This document shows, piece after piece, positions 23,733-32,079 of a stretch of DNA of 36,576 nt. Under the pieces are notes generated by a model. That model was given only the letters and a program-made list of their open reading frames with translations. It was not told the DNA's origin and did not search any database. Numbering within the stretch: position 1 is the stretch's first letter; every line of letters starts with the position of its first letter. The DNA comes from JAHBXL01 sp038247555. GTDB lineage: Bacteria > Planctomycetota > Phycisphaerae > Phycisphaerales > UBA1924. The stretch covers positions 1 through 36,576 of the forward strand of contig JBBRUT010000020.1 in the NCBI GenBank assembly GCA_038247555.1, given 5' to 3'. The position numbers were made by a program, and so were the translations under genes.

Positions 23733-24485
23733 ATGCTCAACTCGCTCACAACCGGGTTCATTTCGAGGCTTCGGGCCCGCGACCAGGCCGCGTGGTTTGA
23801 TTTGTGGGAGACGTTTGGCCCGGTGCTTCGTGCGCAGCTGACGAAGTGGGGGAAGGGGCGGATCGGGCCCGAGACTGTGCGGGACCTGTCGCAGGAGACG
23901 CTTGCGGCACTGTCGGATTCGATCGACAGGTATGACCCAGCGCGTGGGGCGAGGTTCTCGACGTGGCTGCTGGCGATTGCCAAGCACGTGCTGGGGGATG
24001 AGATGGATCGCCGCAACGCGCAGAAGCGCGGCGGGAACAAGCGGGCGGCGGAGCTTGATGAGACTTGGATGATTGCGTCCGGTCAGGCGGGGGCTGATGC
24101 TGAGTATGAGGCGGCGGTGTTCCGGGCGAAGGTGGAGGCGGCGATCCGGCTCGTGGAGCGGGGATGCGAGTTCACGGACTTCTCGATCTACCGGATGCGC
24201 GTGCTGGACGGGATGCCCGGGAAAGATGTGGCGAGTTCGCTTGGGATCAGCGAGCCGACAGTGAGCAGGCGGCTGGCGAAGGTTCGCGATTCGCTGCGGG
24301 TTCGGCTGGAGGAAGTGATCTCGACGTACTCGTTCACGGAGGAGGAGCGCGCGGAGGCGGCACGAAACGGACTGGCGGCGAATCCCACCAAGCCGGACGA
24401 CACGCTGTTTGATGAGGCGATCGCGGATATCTATCGCCGGCAGGTCGAGCTTCGGGAAAGCGACCGCACGAGGGCGAACGCCTGA
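23733..24485 (+). CDS. RNA polymerase sigma-70 family factor (ECF-like), kinase-linked
   Basis: The 250-aa protein has region 2 (ETVRDLSQETLAALSDSIDR, then ARFSTWLLAIAKHVLGDEMDRRNA) and region 4 with a clear helix-turn-helix (MPGKDVASSLGISEPTVSRR, then LAKVRDSLRVRLE). A roughly 50-residue C-terminal tail is charged and of unknown role. I place the start at ATG 23733, preceded by AGGGA; the open frame continues upstream but with non-coding composition. The next gene, 56 nt downstream, is a transmembrane Ser/Thr kinase. Planctomycete ECF groups encoded beside Ser/Thr kinases are known, and ECF factors activated by threonine phosphorylation have been shown elsewhere, so kinase control of this factor is a reasonable inference. 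Confidence 0.88.
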   Translation: MLNSLTTGFISRLRARDQAAWFDLWETFGPVLRAQLTKWGKGRIGPETVRDLSQETLAALSDSIDRYDPARGARFSTWLLAIAKHVLGDEMDRRNAQKRGGNKRAAELDETWMIASGQAGADAEYEAAVFRAKVEAAIRLVERGCEFTDFSIYRMRVLDGMPGKDVASSLGISEPTVSRRLAKVRDSLRVRLEEVISTYSFTEEERAEAARNGLAANPTKPDDTLFDEAIADIYRRQVELRESDRTRANA

Positions 24486-24541
24486 GGATGGGGTAGGGGC
24501 AAGCGGCGGAAGAGCTTGGCACGGGGAAAAGGACGAAGACC

Positions 24542-27028
24542 ATGGAACCTGTTGGACTCGCGTTTCTCATCCTGGCCGGAGTCATCGCGATCCCGTTTGC
24601 GATCTTCGGGATCGTGTATCTGATCGTCCCGGCGTGCAAGGGCATCGCCTGGGTGTTCATGCAGGTGTTCAACTTCGTCACAGGCGAGATCGGTGACGTT
24701 CTGCGGATTGCGGGGGCGGTGATCACGAGTATCGTGCTTATCCCGCTCACCGTGCTGAACGTGGTGATCGGCCGATGGTCGGCGTCATCGCATTACGGGC
24801 GTGCGATCCAGAACGAGTTTGTGTCGATCGGGCGGTCGCTGTATCGGATTGTGATCGGTCACCCGGCGAGGCTGCTTTGTCTGACCCCTCTGACAGAGGG
24901 GCTGGAGAAGCGAATTCCGGAGGTGGTTGCGGCCGCGCCGGGCGCGGACCGGCCGAGCAAGCGGCAGGGTCAGTTTGACGGGTACGCGATTGTGGGTTCG
25001 CTGCCGGGGGGCGGCTCCGGCGGGCGGCTGTACATCGCGGAGCCGAGCGCGGAGAAGATCGCGGCGTTCGCCAAGCAGGGCCAGGCGTCGGTCGGGCGGG
25101 TGGTGATCAAGAGCTTCTCGCTGGCGGACGGAAGCACGCTGCCGCAGATCGTTCGCGAGAATCGCGCTCTGCCCGCGGCGAAGCGGATGGGGCTGATCCT
25201 CGAGCATGACCTGACGGAGGAACGGTTCTTCTATGTGACGCGGTACGTGCCGGGCGAGTCGCTGGGCATCACCACGCAGACGCTGCACTCGGGCGCGGGT
25301 GCGGGTCTGGGGCGCGAGGAGCTGCGGAAGGTGTGCGGGTATGCAACCGACCTGCTGCGGACGCTGACGCACTATCACGAGGGCGGGCTGTGGCATAAGG
25401 ATGTGAAGCCCGACAACATCATCGTTGCGAACGGGCAGGCGCACCTGGTTGACTTTGGCCTTGTGACGCCGCTGCGTTCGAGCATGACGCTGACGACGCA
25501 CGGGACAGAGTATTTCCGCGATCCGGAGATGGTTCGGATGGCTTTGCGTGGCGTGAAGGTGCACGAGGTGGATGGGGCGAAGTTTGATATTTATGCCGCG
25601 GGCGCGGTGCTGTATTCGATGATCGAGAACAGCTTCCCGGCGCACGGCGGGCTGTCGCAGATCAGCAAGCCTTGCCCGGAGGCACTGCGGTGGGTTGTGC
25701 GTCGCGCGATGACGGAATATGACAAGCGGTATGAGTCGGCGGCGTTAATGCTTGAAGACATCGAGACTGTGTGCCGCGCGGATGACCCGTTTGCGGTAAA
25801 GCCGTTTGCGCTCCCGAGCATGAAGGGCAGCGAGGCGGCGCATCATGGCGCGGCGGATCAGCACGGGTGGGAAGGGATGGGCGGAGCGGTGGGTGCCGGA
25901 GCGACAGTGGCGGCCGCGGCGGCGTCGGTCGGGGCGGGCACGCCGGGCGGTGCGCCGACCTTTGGGAAGAAGCCGGGGCCGGTCGCAGCGATGCTCGGGC
26001 AGGTCGGGGAGTATGTGGATTCCGCGCTCGGGCAGGCGGGCGTGGGCCGGGGAGCGGGGCCGATGGCGGCGGGCGAGGCCGCGGCGGCGGCGATTGGGGG
26101 AGCGATGAGAAGCGGGCACGGAAAGCCGAACATCAAGGTGACGAACTGGTGGTCGGGGAAATATCAGATCTCGAGCCAAGGCTCGGCGGTAAAGGGTGAG
26201 GCTGCTCGGGGCTTCGTCCCGGCTGTGCCGCCTGCACCCCCCGCTCCGCTGCGGCCGCGGAACCCTGGATCGAGCGCGGCGGAGCAGCTTGTGCGTGCGC
26301 GGCATCGGGCGAAGGAGGCGCAGGATCGGGCGCATCGCCGGATGGCGGGAATGCGCGGGAAGCCCAATGTCGGGCTGAACGTTGGCGTTGGGGCAGCGGT
26401 GCTGGTCTTCCTGGGTGTGTGCGGATTCTTCACGGTGAGCATGTTCAAGCTCAGCGAGCATCGGAGCGCGCAGAATGTTGCCGCCTCCCCCGCGGTGTCG
26501 GAAACGCTGGCTGGGTCAACGGTGCGGCTTGCGGTTACGCGGTCGGCGGAGCCTGGCAAGGGCGGCTCGGCGGCGAGCGGGACAATGCCGGTGGAGTTTG
26601 GAGGCGGGGAGTTCGAGGTGGTCGTGCTTCGTGACTCGATCAGCTTCCAGGAGCCGCACCGTGGCGCGATCGACGGCGCGATTGCGCGGCTGAGCGACCT
26701 TGGTCTGAGCGTCGTGGGCACGCTCGGCGAGAACTCGGACCCGATGGATAACGATCGGGTGGCGGAACTGCGGAACAGGATCGGGGTTGCACCGTTTCAG
26801 ACGACGGAGTCGGAGGCACCGATCCGGGCATGGCTGGCGGAGCACCCGGAGGCCGCGGCGGCGGTGTGGGTTGGTCGGCATGAGGGAGGGGAGCCGATCG
26901 CGTGGGTGGTGATGGCGGATGGGGTAGCGGCATCCGGGACTGAAAAGATTGCCGATGCGCTGCGTGGCGCGCCGGCCGAGAAGCCCAAGGGGCGGTCATC
27001 TCGGGCGTCGAATCGGAGCGGGCGCTAA
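24542..27028 (+). CDS. Transmembrane Ser/Thr protein kinase
   Basis: The 828-aa protein has two N-terminal membrane segments (about 5-30 and 53-77). A cytoplasmic kinase domain (about 145-410) follows, with a Gly-rich loop GSLPGGGSGG, VVIK Lys190, Glu206, catalytic loop HKDVKPDN (Asp287, Asn292), DFG (Asp304) and YFRDPEM in place of APE. It is therefore likely active, although HRD is HKD. A Gly/Ala/Pro-rich linker leads to a third membrane segment (about 611-634). The C-terminal domain of about 190 residues, with EVVVLRDSISFQEPHRGAID and later AELRNRIGVAPF, would then be periplasmic and may sense a signal; I do not recognise it. AAGGA lies 8 nt before the ATG. It is cotranscribed with the sigma factor upstream. 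Confidence 0.9.
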   Translation: MEPVGLAFLILAGVIAIPFAIFGIVYLIVPACKGIAWVFMQVFNFVTGEIGDVLRIAGAVITSIVLIPLTVLNVVIGRWSASSHYGRAIQNEFVSIGRSLYRIVIGHPARLLCLTPLTEGLEKRIPEVVAAAPGADRPSKRQGQFDGYAIVGSLPGGGSGGRLYIAEPSAEKIAAFAKQGQASVGRVVIKSFSLADGSTLPQIVRENRALPAAKRMGLILEHDLTEERFFYVTRYVPGESLGITTQTLHSGAGAGLGREELRKVCGYATDLLRTLTHYHEGGLWHKDVKPDNIIVANGQAHLVDFGLVTPLRSSMTLTTHGTEYFRDPEMVRMALRGVKVHEVDGAKFDIYAAGAVLYSMIENSFPAHGGLSQISKPCPEALRWVVRRAMTEYDKRYESAALMLEDIETVCRADDPFAVKPFALPSMKGSEAAHHGAADQHGWEGMGGAVGAGATVAAAAASVGAGTPGGAPTFGKKPGPVAAMLGQVGEYVDSALGQAGVGRGAGPMAAGEAAAAAIGGAMRSGHGKPNIKVTNWWSGKYQISSQGSAVKGEAARGFVPAVPPAPPAPLRPRNPGSSAAEQLVRARHRAKEAQDRAHRRMAGMRGKPNVGLNVGVGAAVLVFLGVCGFFTVSMFKLSEHRSAQNVAASPAVSETLAGSTVRLAVTRSAEPGKGGSAASGTMPVEFGGGEFEVVVLRDSISFQEPHRGAIDGAIARLSDLGLSVVGTLGENSDPMDNDRVAELRNRIGVAPFQTTESEAPIRAWLAEHPEAAAAVWVGRHEGGEPIAWVVMADGVAASGTEKIADALRGAPAEKPKGRSSRASNRSGR

Positions 27029-27061
27029 GTTCGGGCGGATGCGTCGTCTACGATCGGCCCC

Positions 27062-28306
27062 ATGACGCTTCGGCGGACCCCTGAAGATTTCATCGTTGAA
27101 GAGCTGCCCACCCAGGACTTTGTCGGTGGGCTTCGCTCTGCGCCTGGCGCGGGCGTGCTGCACGCGGTGTACCGGCTTGAGAAGACGCAGATGACGACGC
27201 CGCACGCGGCGCAGCTTCTGGCGGGCGAGATCAAGGTGCGGAACAACGCGGTTGCATATGGGGGACTGAAGGACAAGCACGCGCAGACTGTGCAGATGGT
27301 GACGGTGGCGGCGGCGACGATCGCGGATGGGGCGCTGCTTCCGAAGCAGGTGAAGGGGCCGAAGTGGTCGGCCGTGCTTCGGGGATGGTCGGCGAAGGCG
27401 ATTGATGCGTCGGGGCTTGTGGGAAACCGGTTTGCGATCGTGGTTCGCGATGTCCGGCAGGAGCAGGATGCGGCGATGCGGTCGCGGGCATCGCTGCTGG
27501 CGTCGGGCGCGGATTCGCTGTCGGCGGTGAACTACTTTGGCGCTCAGCGGTTTGGTTCCGCGCGGCATGGAGAGGGATGGATCGCCCGGGAGCTGATCGG
27601 GGGACGGTTTGAGAAGGCGCTGAAGCTGTCGATCGCCACTCCGAGCCGCAAAGACACCGGCGTGACGCGGACGTTTACGCGGATGCTGGCCAACGGATGG
27701 GGGAAAGATTGGACGCGGCTGGCGAACGAACTGCCACGATGCCCGGAGAAGAAGGCGATCGAGCGGCTGGCGTTCATGGCCTCGCGGCGGACGGAAGCGA
27801 TCGACGAGCGCGGGTTTCGCGAGGCGTTTGTCGCGCTGCCATACTTTTTGCAGCAGTTGTATGTGGAAGCGTATCAGTCGCACCTGTGGAACGATGTGGC
27901 GCGGCGGCACCTGCAGCGGGTGACATCGGCATCGGCGATGATGAAGGCTGATGACGAGTTCGGGGAGATGCTGTTCCCCGCGCATGGCGCGGTGAACGAT
28001 GCGCTGCGCGGTTTGCAGTTACCGCTGCTTGCGCCGGACACAGCGGTGCAGGAGTTGTGGCAAGAGGACCTTGAGGCGGTGCTTGCGGCGGAGAAGCTGT
28101 CGCTTGCGGAGCTGAAGATTCCGGGGCTACGGAGGCCGTTCTTTGGCGAGGTGATGCGTTCGCTGTTTGTGGAGGCGAGCGGGTTCTCGATCGGGGTGGC
28201 CGTGCCGGATGAACTCTCCAGGAGCAAGGCGCGGAAGGTGCAGGTGCGGTTTGACCTGCCGCGGGGTGCGTATGCAACGGTGGTGCTGCGGGCGCTTGGG
28301 CAGTGA
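27062..28306 (+). CDS. truD: tRNA pseudouridine(13) synthase TruD
   Basis: TruD converts U13 of tRNA-Glu to pseudouridine. The signature GGLKDKHAQT carries the catalytic Asp71, and NYFGAQRFG plus the N-terminal TPEDFIVEELP fit the family. The 414 aa include the TRUD insertion domain (about 150-300). LFPAHGAVNDALRG and a final VRFDLPRGAYATVVLRAL are also family-like. The ATG at 27062 is 33 nt after the kinase gene and starts directly with the conserved RRTPEDF. It may be a read-through gene of the sigma-kinase unit, without a clear functional link. It converges with the aminotransferase gene (39-nt gap). Confidence 0.95.
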   Translation: MTLRRTPEDFIVEELPTQDFVGGLRSAPGAGVLHAVYRLEKTQMTTPHAAQLLAGEIKVRNNAVAYGGLKDKHAQTVQMVTVAAATIADGALLPKQVKGPKWSAVLRGWSAKAIDASGLVGNRFAIVVRDVRQEQDAAMRSRASLLASGADSLSAVNYFGAQRFGSARHGEGWIARELIGGRFEKALKLSIATPSRKDTGVTRTFTRMLANGWGKDWTRLANELPRCPEKKAIERLAFMASRRTEAIDERGFREAFVALPYFLQQLYVEAYQSHLWNDVARRHLQRVTSASAMMKADDEFGEMLFPAHGAVNDALRGLQLPLLAPDTAVQELWQEDLEAVLAAEKLSLAELKIPGLRRPFFGEVMRSLFVEASGFSIGVAVPDELSRSKARKVQVRFDLPRGAYATVVLRALGQ

Positions 28307-28345
28307 GCGGAACTGCGTGGCGGGTCGTGGCTGGGGGGTAGGGGG

Positions 28346-29617
28346 TTATAGCTCGCGCAACACGGCGGTAAGCCGGTTGAGGAACTCGTCACACGCGGCG
28401 TCATCATGCGCGAGTGAAAGGTAGAGCTTGGTCCCCATCGGGTTGAGAAACACATCGCGGGCAAAGAGACCCAGCATCATGGCTCGGGATTTCGCGCGAT
28501 CGGCAAGCAGGCCGGAGCGGTAGTCGGTCACGGGAGTCGGTGAGAAGGCGATCTGTCCCAAAGGGCCATCTCCCAGAACCTGTCCGGCGTGGCCGGTGTC
28601 ATGGAGGGACCGTCGGAGTCCATCGCGGAAGCGCTGGCCGAGTTGCCGGAGCTTGTGGTAGGTATCGGGCTCGCGGAACAATGCGAGCGCCGCATTGGCC
28701 GCGGCGCAGGAGACCGGGTTGCCGCCGAGGGTTGACGCCGTCCAGACATACTGAGACTCAGCGGCGCGATCTTCGCGGACGAGGTCCATGATCTCCGCGC
28801 GGCCACCGAATGCGCCGATGGGCAAGCCGCCGCCCATCGCCTTTCCATACGCCACGAGGTCCGGGATCACGCCGTAGAACTCCTGCGCGCCGCCGTAGGC
28901 GATGCGGAAGCCGGTGACGACCTCATCGAAGATCAAGGGGATGCGGTGTGTCGTGCAGGCGTTTCGGATGCTCTCCAGAAACCCTGGGAGTGGCTGCAAG
29001 CAACGCTGCAGAGGCTCGAGAATGACGGCCGCGAGCTCGTGGCTGTGCATGCCGATCAGTCGCGATGCGGTGTCCGCGTCGTTGTATGGTGCGACGATCA
29101 CGCGGCCGCGGCCTATGCCTGCGCTTGAAGGCTCCGCGCCCGGGAAGCTGGTTTGACCCGATGGGAAGAGGCTGGTGATGCCTTCATCGTTCGAACCGTG
29201 ATATGCACCCTCGAACTTCAGGATCGTGTCGCGCTGCGTGTATGCGCGGGCCAGCCGCAGGCAGTACATGGTGGCCTCTGTGCCGGAAGCACAGAACCGG
29301 ACACGCTGGCAGCACGGGGAGAGCCGCGAGAGTTCTTCGGCGAGCTGGAGGGACTCGATGTTCGGATAGGCGAAGTTTGTTCCGAGCATCACACGATTGG
29401 ATACAGCTTCGACGATCGCGGGGTGCGCATGGCCGGGCAGGACCGAGCCCCAGCCCATCGAGAAGTCGAGAAGGTCGCGGCCTTCCGCATCGCGCAGGAT
29501 GCACCCGCTCCCAGACACGATGATCCGCACGAGGTCTTTGGGAAGGTTGAACTCCCCGTTAGAGCCGGCGGGGAAAATGGACAGCGATCGCGCCGCGAAG
29601 GAATCGAGAATGGTCAT
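28346..29617 (-). CDS. Class III PLP-dependent aminotransferase (glutamate-1-semialdehyde aminomutase-like)
   Basis: The 423-aa protein is fold-type I class III. It has CASGTEATMYCLRLARAYT (cofactor phosphate site), AYHGSND, FDEVVTGFR with Asp231 for the pyridine nitrogen, and AYGKAMGGGLPIGAFGG with the Schiff-base Lys259. DFSMGWGSVLPGHAHPAI and GTNFAYPN resemble HemL, but HemL's usual GTLSGNP segment is ASTLGGNP here. There are no other haem genes around, so a different aminotransferase or aminomutase acting on a secondary-metabolite or sugar substrate is also possible. The ATG at 29617 starts the family-like N-terminus. Its left neighbour truD converges; its right neighbour crcB is on the same strand, 63 nt upstream. 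Confidence 0.85.
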   Translation of the reverse strand: MTILDSFAARSLSIFPAGSNGEFNLPKDLVRIIVSGSGCILRDAEGRDLLDFSMGWGSVLPGHAHPAIVEAVSNRVMLGTNFAYPNIESLQLAEELSRLSPCCQRVRFCASGTEATMYCLRLARAYTQRDTILKFEGAYHGSNDEGITSLFPSGQTSFPGAEPSSAGIGRGRVIVAPYNDADTASRLIGMHSHELAAVILEPLQRCLQPLPGFLESIRNACTTHRIPLIFDEVVTGFRIAYGGAQEFYGVIPDLVAYGKAMGGGLPIGAFGGRAEIMDLVREDRAAESQYVWTASTLGGNPVSCAAANAALALFREPDTYHKLRQLGQRFRDGLRRSLHDTGHAGQVLGDGPLGQIAFSPTPVTDYRSGLLADRAKSRAMMLGLFARDVFLNPMGTKLYLSLAHDDAACDEFLNRLTAVLREL

Positions 29618-29680
29618 CGTCTCAGATTAACCCTCGCGAGGAGCGAGATCGGACGCTTGAGCGCAAGTTTGTGCAAAGGT

Positions 29681-30067
29681 TCAGCCGGGCATCAGCCTGG
29701 TGCCGATGCGTGTGCCGACCCAGACGGCGAACAGGCCGAGGCCAACACTGAGCAGGACGTTGCCGATGGCCGCGGTCTGGTTTCCATCCTGGGAGAGTTC
29801 CACTGTTTCGCGGCCGAAGGTCGAGAAGGTGGTGAAGCCGCCGAGGAAGCCGATCAGGAGGCCGAGCCGCCAGTGCTCTCGCTCGGCCCCATTGCCGGCG
29901 AGGGGAATGATGAGGATGCCGACTGCGAGGCACCCAAGGATATTGACGAGTACCGTACCGACCGGGAAGCCGGTGCCGAAGAATTTGGTGCAGCCGAGGT
30001 AGACTCCCCAGCGGCAGAGCCCGCCAAGGCCGGAGCCGAAGAAGACCAGCAGCATCTTTGTGAGCAT
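29681..30067 (-). CDS. crcB: Fluoride channel CrcB/FluC
   Basis: The 128-aa, four-helix membrane protein has the family motifs GGLCRWGVY (Arg19), GTVLVNILGC (Asn42) and GFLGGFTTFSTF (76-84). It works as a dual-topology dimer that lets fluoride leave the cell. A single full-length gene means a homodimer is likely. The fluoride riboswitch that often precedes crcB is not visible: only 53 nt separate its ATG from the divergent protease gene, and the expected GGxGATGG/TCxCC elements are absent. The start at 30067 fits the family N-terminus. Confidence 0.93.
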   Translation of the reverse strand: MLTKMLLVFFGSGLGGLCRWGVYLGCTKFFGTGFPVGTVLVNILGCLAVGILIIPLAGNGAEREHWRLGLLIGFLGGFTTFSTFGRETVELSQDGNQTAAIGNVLLSVGLGLFAVWVGTRIGTRLMPG

Positions 30068-30120
30068 CCGGTTTGATATGCTGCTGGAAGTCCTATTGCC
30101 ACACGCAGGGCTGATTGCTC

Positions 30121-30981
30121 ATGTTGACACACCGCCTCCATCATGTGCTCGTTGTCTGCCTGCTGGGCGGGGTGGCAGGGCTTGGCAGCTCGTGCGAGTC
30201 GTATGTGCGGGCGAGAGCGTTTCAGAAGCATGCCCCGCTACGGGAGGGGTCGCTTGCGAGGTGGATTCCCCGAGAAATCGAAGGGGAAGAGGCGTCGGCC
30301 TGGCTGGTTCAGAGGACTTCGGTGGTGGTGGGGCGGGCCGACTATGTCGGGCTGAAGAAGGAGGGGCAGCGGAAGCTGACATTGAAGCCGATGCGAGCAG
30401 GGGAACTCGCCCGGGCGTCGCTTGGGTCCGCCGTGGCTGTGAGCGACGATGGGTATTTTCTGACGGCGGCGCATTGCGTGTCGGATGAGCCGTATGTCAT
30501 CGTCGCGATGGATCGGGATGGGAACTTCGTGGAACGACTGGGGAGGACGGTATGGTCGGGGCTGGCGGGCGGCGGGGGGACGGATGTGGCGCTGATCCAC
30601 GGGCCGGAGCTTGACACGAACCCGGTGGCGTGGTGCCTGCTGGCGAATGCAACGGGGGGAACGGAAGTGCTTTCGGCTGGAGTGGGGGTAGGTGCAAGCC
30701 GGCTGGCGGCGGGCAGAATTGTGGGAGGCCCCACGGGCTGGGATGAGGCCGCGGCTGGGCTCGCGCTGTCGTTTCGGATTGATTCGCCGCTGATCGCCGG
30801 GGATTCGGGGGGGCCGACGATTCTGGAGAGTGGCGGACTGCTGGGCGTGTGCGCGAATGTCGAGATTGAGTTCTTCGCGCAATCGGGCGGGGGAGAAGTG
30901 CTGCGGCCGGATCCGGAGTTCATTCAGCGATTGATCGTGGCTGATCGCGCGGCCCGAAGTGTCGTTACACTCGATCCGTGA
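30121..30981 (+). CDS. Trypsin-family serine protease, exported, likely lipoprotein
   Basis: The 286-aa protein has the S1 triad: FLTAAHC (His118), GGTDVALI (Asp155) and LIAGDSGGPT (Ser229). An N-terminal hydrophobic stretch ending GLGSSC (Cys25) suggests a signal peptide and, with a weak lipobox, lipid attachment. The best start is ATG 30121. The stop TGA overlaps the GTG start of the following ECF sigma factor by 4 bp, so the two are translationally coupled. This suggests that the protease may belong to the signal path that controls the sigma factor, or be its target. There is no PDZ domain, so it is not a classical DegP/HtrA. Confidence 0.88.
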   Translation: MLTHRLHHVLVVCLLGGVAGLGSSCESYVRARAFQKHAPLREGSLARWIPREIEGEEASAWLVQRTSVVVGRADYVGLKKEGQRKLTLKPMRAGELARASLGSAVAVSDDGYFLTAAHCVSDEPYVIVAMDRDGNFVERLGRTVWSGLAGGGGTDVALIHGPELDTNPVAWCLLANATGGTEVLSAGVGVGASRLAAGRIVGGPTGWDEAAAGLALSFRIDSPLIAGDSGGPTILESGGLLGVCANVEIEFFAQSGGGEVLRPDPEFIQRLIVADRAARSVVTLDP

Positions 30982-31823
30982 GTATGCTCCATGCAGACAG
31001 CGCAAAGTTGAAAAAGAGGTACCCGAGTTCGGCGGAGGCCGCGATTCCCCAGCTGGTGAATGAGCATGGGCCGCGGCTGTACACGCTGGGGATGAGGCTG
31101 TGCGGGAACCGGAGCGATGCGGAGGACATGGTTCAGGAAGTCTTCCTGCAGGCATACAGGAAGTGGCACACGTTTCGGGGTGAATCGGAGCCGGGCACCT
31201 GGCTGTATTCGATCGCGGCGAGGTCTTGCAAAGTGCGGATGCGGCGGAAGGGGGGGATCGACAGGCGGATGCCCGCGATGTCGCAGCTGATGCCTTGGCG
31301 GGAGACAACTGTTGCGGCGATTCCAGCACCGCAGGGAGATGGAGAGTCGTCGCCGGTGAAGGCATCGATCCGGAAAGAGGCGGAGGAGGCTGTGCACCGG
31401 GCGATCATGTCGCTGCCGGAGAACTTCCGCGTGCCGCTGATCCTGAAAGAGATCCTGGAGCTGTCGATCGATGATGTGGCCACAGCGCTGAACATCAAGC
31501 CGGAGACCGTGAAGACGCGGGTGCACCGAGCGCGCCTGCTGCTTCGCAGCGCGATGGTGAAGCGGGTTCCAAAGCGGGATGCGCCGGAGCCAGCGTATGA
31601 CAAGCAGGTGTGCCTCGACTTGCTGAGGGCCAAGCTCGACGCGATGGACCACCGGAGGGGGTTCCCGATCGGTCAGGATGTGATGTGCGAACGGTGCCGG
31701 TCGGTGTTTGCTGAGCTTGACCTGGCGCAGAGCGCGTGCGCGAGCATGGCGGATGGGCAGATGCCGGCATCGATGCGTAAGGCGATTCTTCACGCGATCC
31801 AGCGGGAGTCAGTCAGGCCCTGA
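30978..31823 (+). CDS. ECF sigma factor with a cysteine-rich C-terminal extension
   Basis: The 281-aa protein has sigma region 2 (PRLYTLGMRLCGNRSDAEDM, then VQEVFLQAYRKWHTFRGES and TWLYSIAARSC) and region 4 (SLPENFRVPLILKEILELS, then VATALNIKPETVKTRVHRAR). Beyond region 4 about 85 residues contain Cys212, His225, Cys237, Cys240 and Cys254 (MCERCRSVFAELDLAQSAC). The His...CxxC pattern recalls zinc-binding anti-sigma domains, here fused to the factor itself, and no separate anti-sigma gene is present. The start is GTG 30978 overlapping the protease stop (GTGA); ATG 30984 is an alternative. The 3' end overlaps the convergent DUF2892 gene by 11 bp. Confidence 0.9.
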   Translation: MSMLHADSAKLKKRYPSSAEAAIPQLVNEHGPRLYTLGMRLCGNRSDAEDMVQEVFLQAYRKWHTFRGESEPGTWLYSIAARSCKVRMRRKGGIDRRMPAMSQLMPWRETTVAAIPAPQGDGESSPVKASIRKEAEEAVHRAIMSLPENFRVPLILKEILELSIDDVATALNIKPETVKTRVHRARLLLRSAMVKRVPKRDAPEPAYDKQVCLDLLRAKLDAMDHRRGFPIGQDVMCERCRSVFAELDLAQSACASMADGQMPASMRKAILHAIQRESVRP

Positions 31824-32034
31824 CCTTACAGGTGGACATCTTGAAGGGGAGGTAGGCGGGGCAGAAGCCGATCGCGGCGGTGAGCAGGAGCACCGCACCT
31901 GCGGCGATCGCGATGATGCCGCCGATTGCGCCGCTGCCTGCGCCCAGCAAGACGAAAGCGAGGATAGTCAAACTGACGCCGATGATGAGTCGGATTGCTC
32001 GGTCGATGGGCCCGACATTCTTGCAGCCACACAT
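31813..32034 (-). CDS. DUF2892 (YgaP-like) small membrane protein
   Basis: The 73-aa protein begins MCGCKNVGPIDRAIRLIIGV, the usual entry of DUF2892 proteins, and has two membrane segments (about 15-35 and 38-58). It ends CPAYLPFKMSTCKV, where GxCPxYxPFxxST is the family signature. Such proteins are often encoded with rhodanese and YeeE/YedE sulfur transporters, as here. AAGGAA lies 7 nt before ATG 32034. It is the last gene of the transporter operon, 45 nt after the second YeeE half. Its exact role in sulfur handling is unknown. Confidence 0.88.
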   Translation of the reverse strand: MCGCKNVGPIDRAIRLIIGVSLTILAFVLLGAGSGAIGGIIAIAAGAVLLLTAAIGFCPAYLPFKMSTCKVRA

Positions 32035-32079
32035 GGGAGAGTTCCTTGAGGTAGGGAAGGGGTGTGAGGGACTGGTGAG

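Noticed and set aside
24542..27028. Kinase gene as a pseudokinase because of HKD instead of HRD
   Set aside because: Catalytic Asp, metal-binding Asn and DFG, and the VVIK lysine are all present; HKD variants can be active.
29185..29198. TTCGAAC word suggesting a tRNA T-arm (also near 12645 and 35884)
   Set aside because: No cloverleaf can be drawn around any of them and all lie inside coding sequence.
30068..30120. Fluoride riboswitch in front of crcB
   Set aside because: Only 53 nt are available and the conserved pseudoknot elements are not present.
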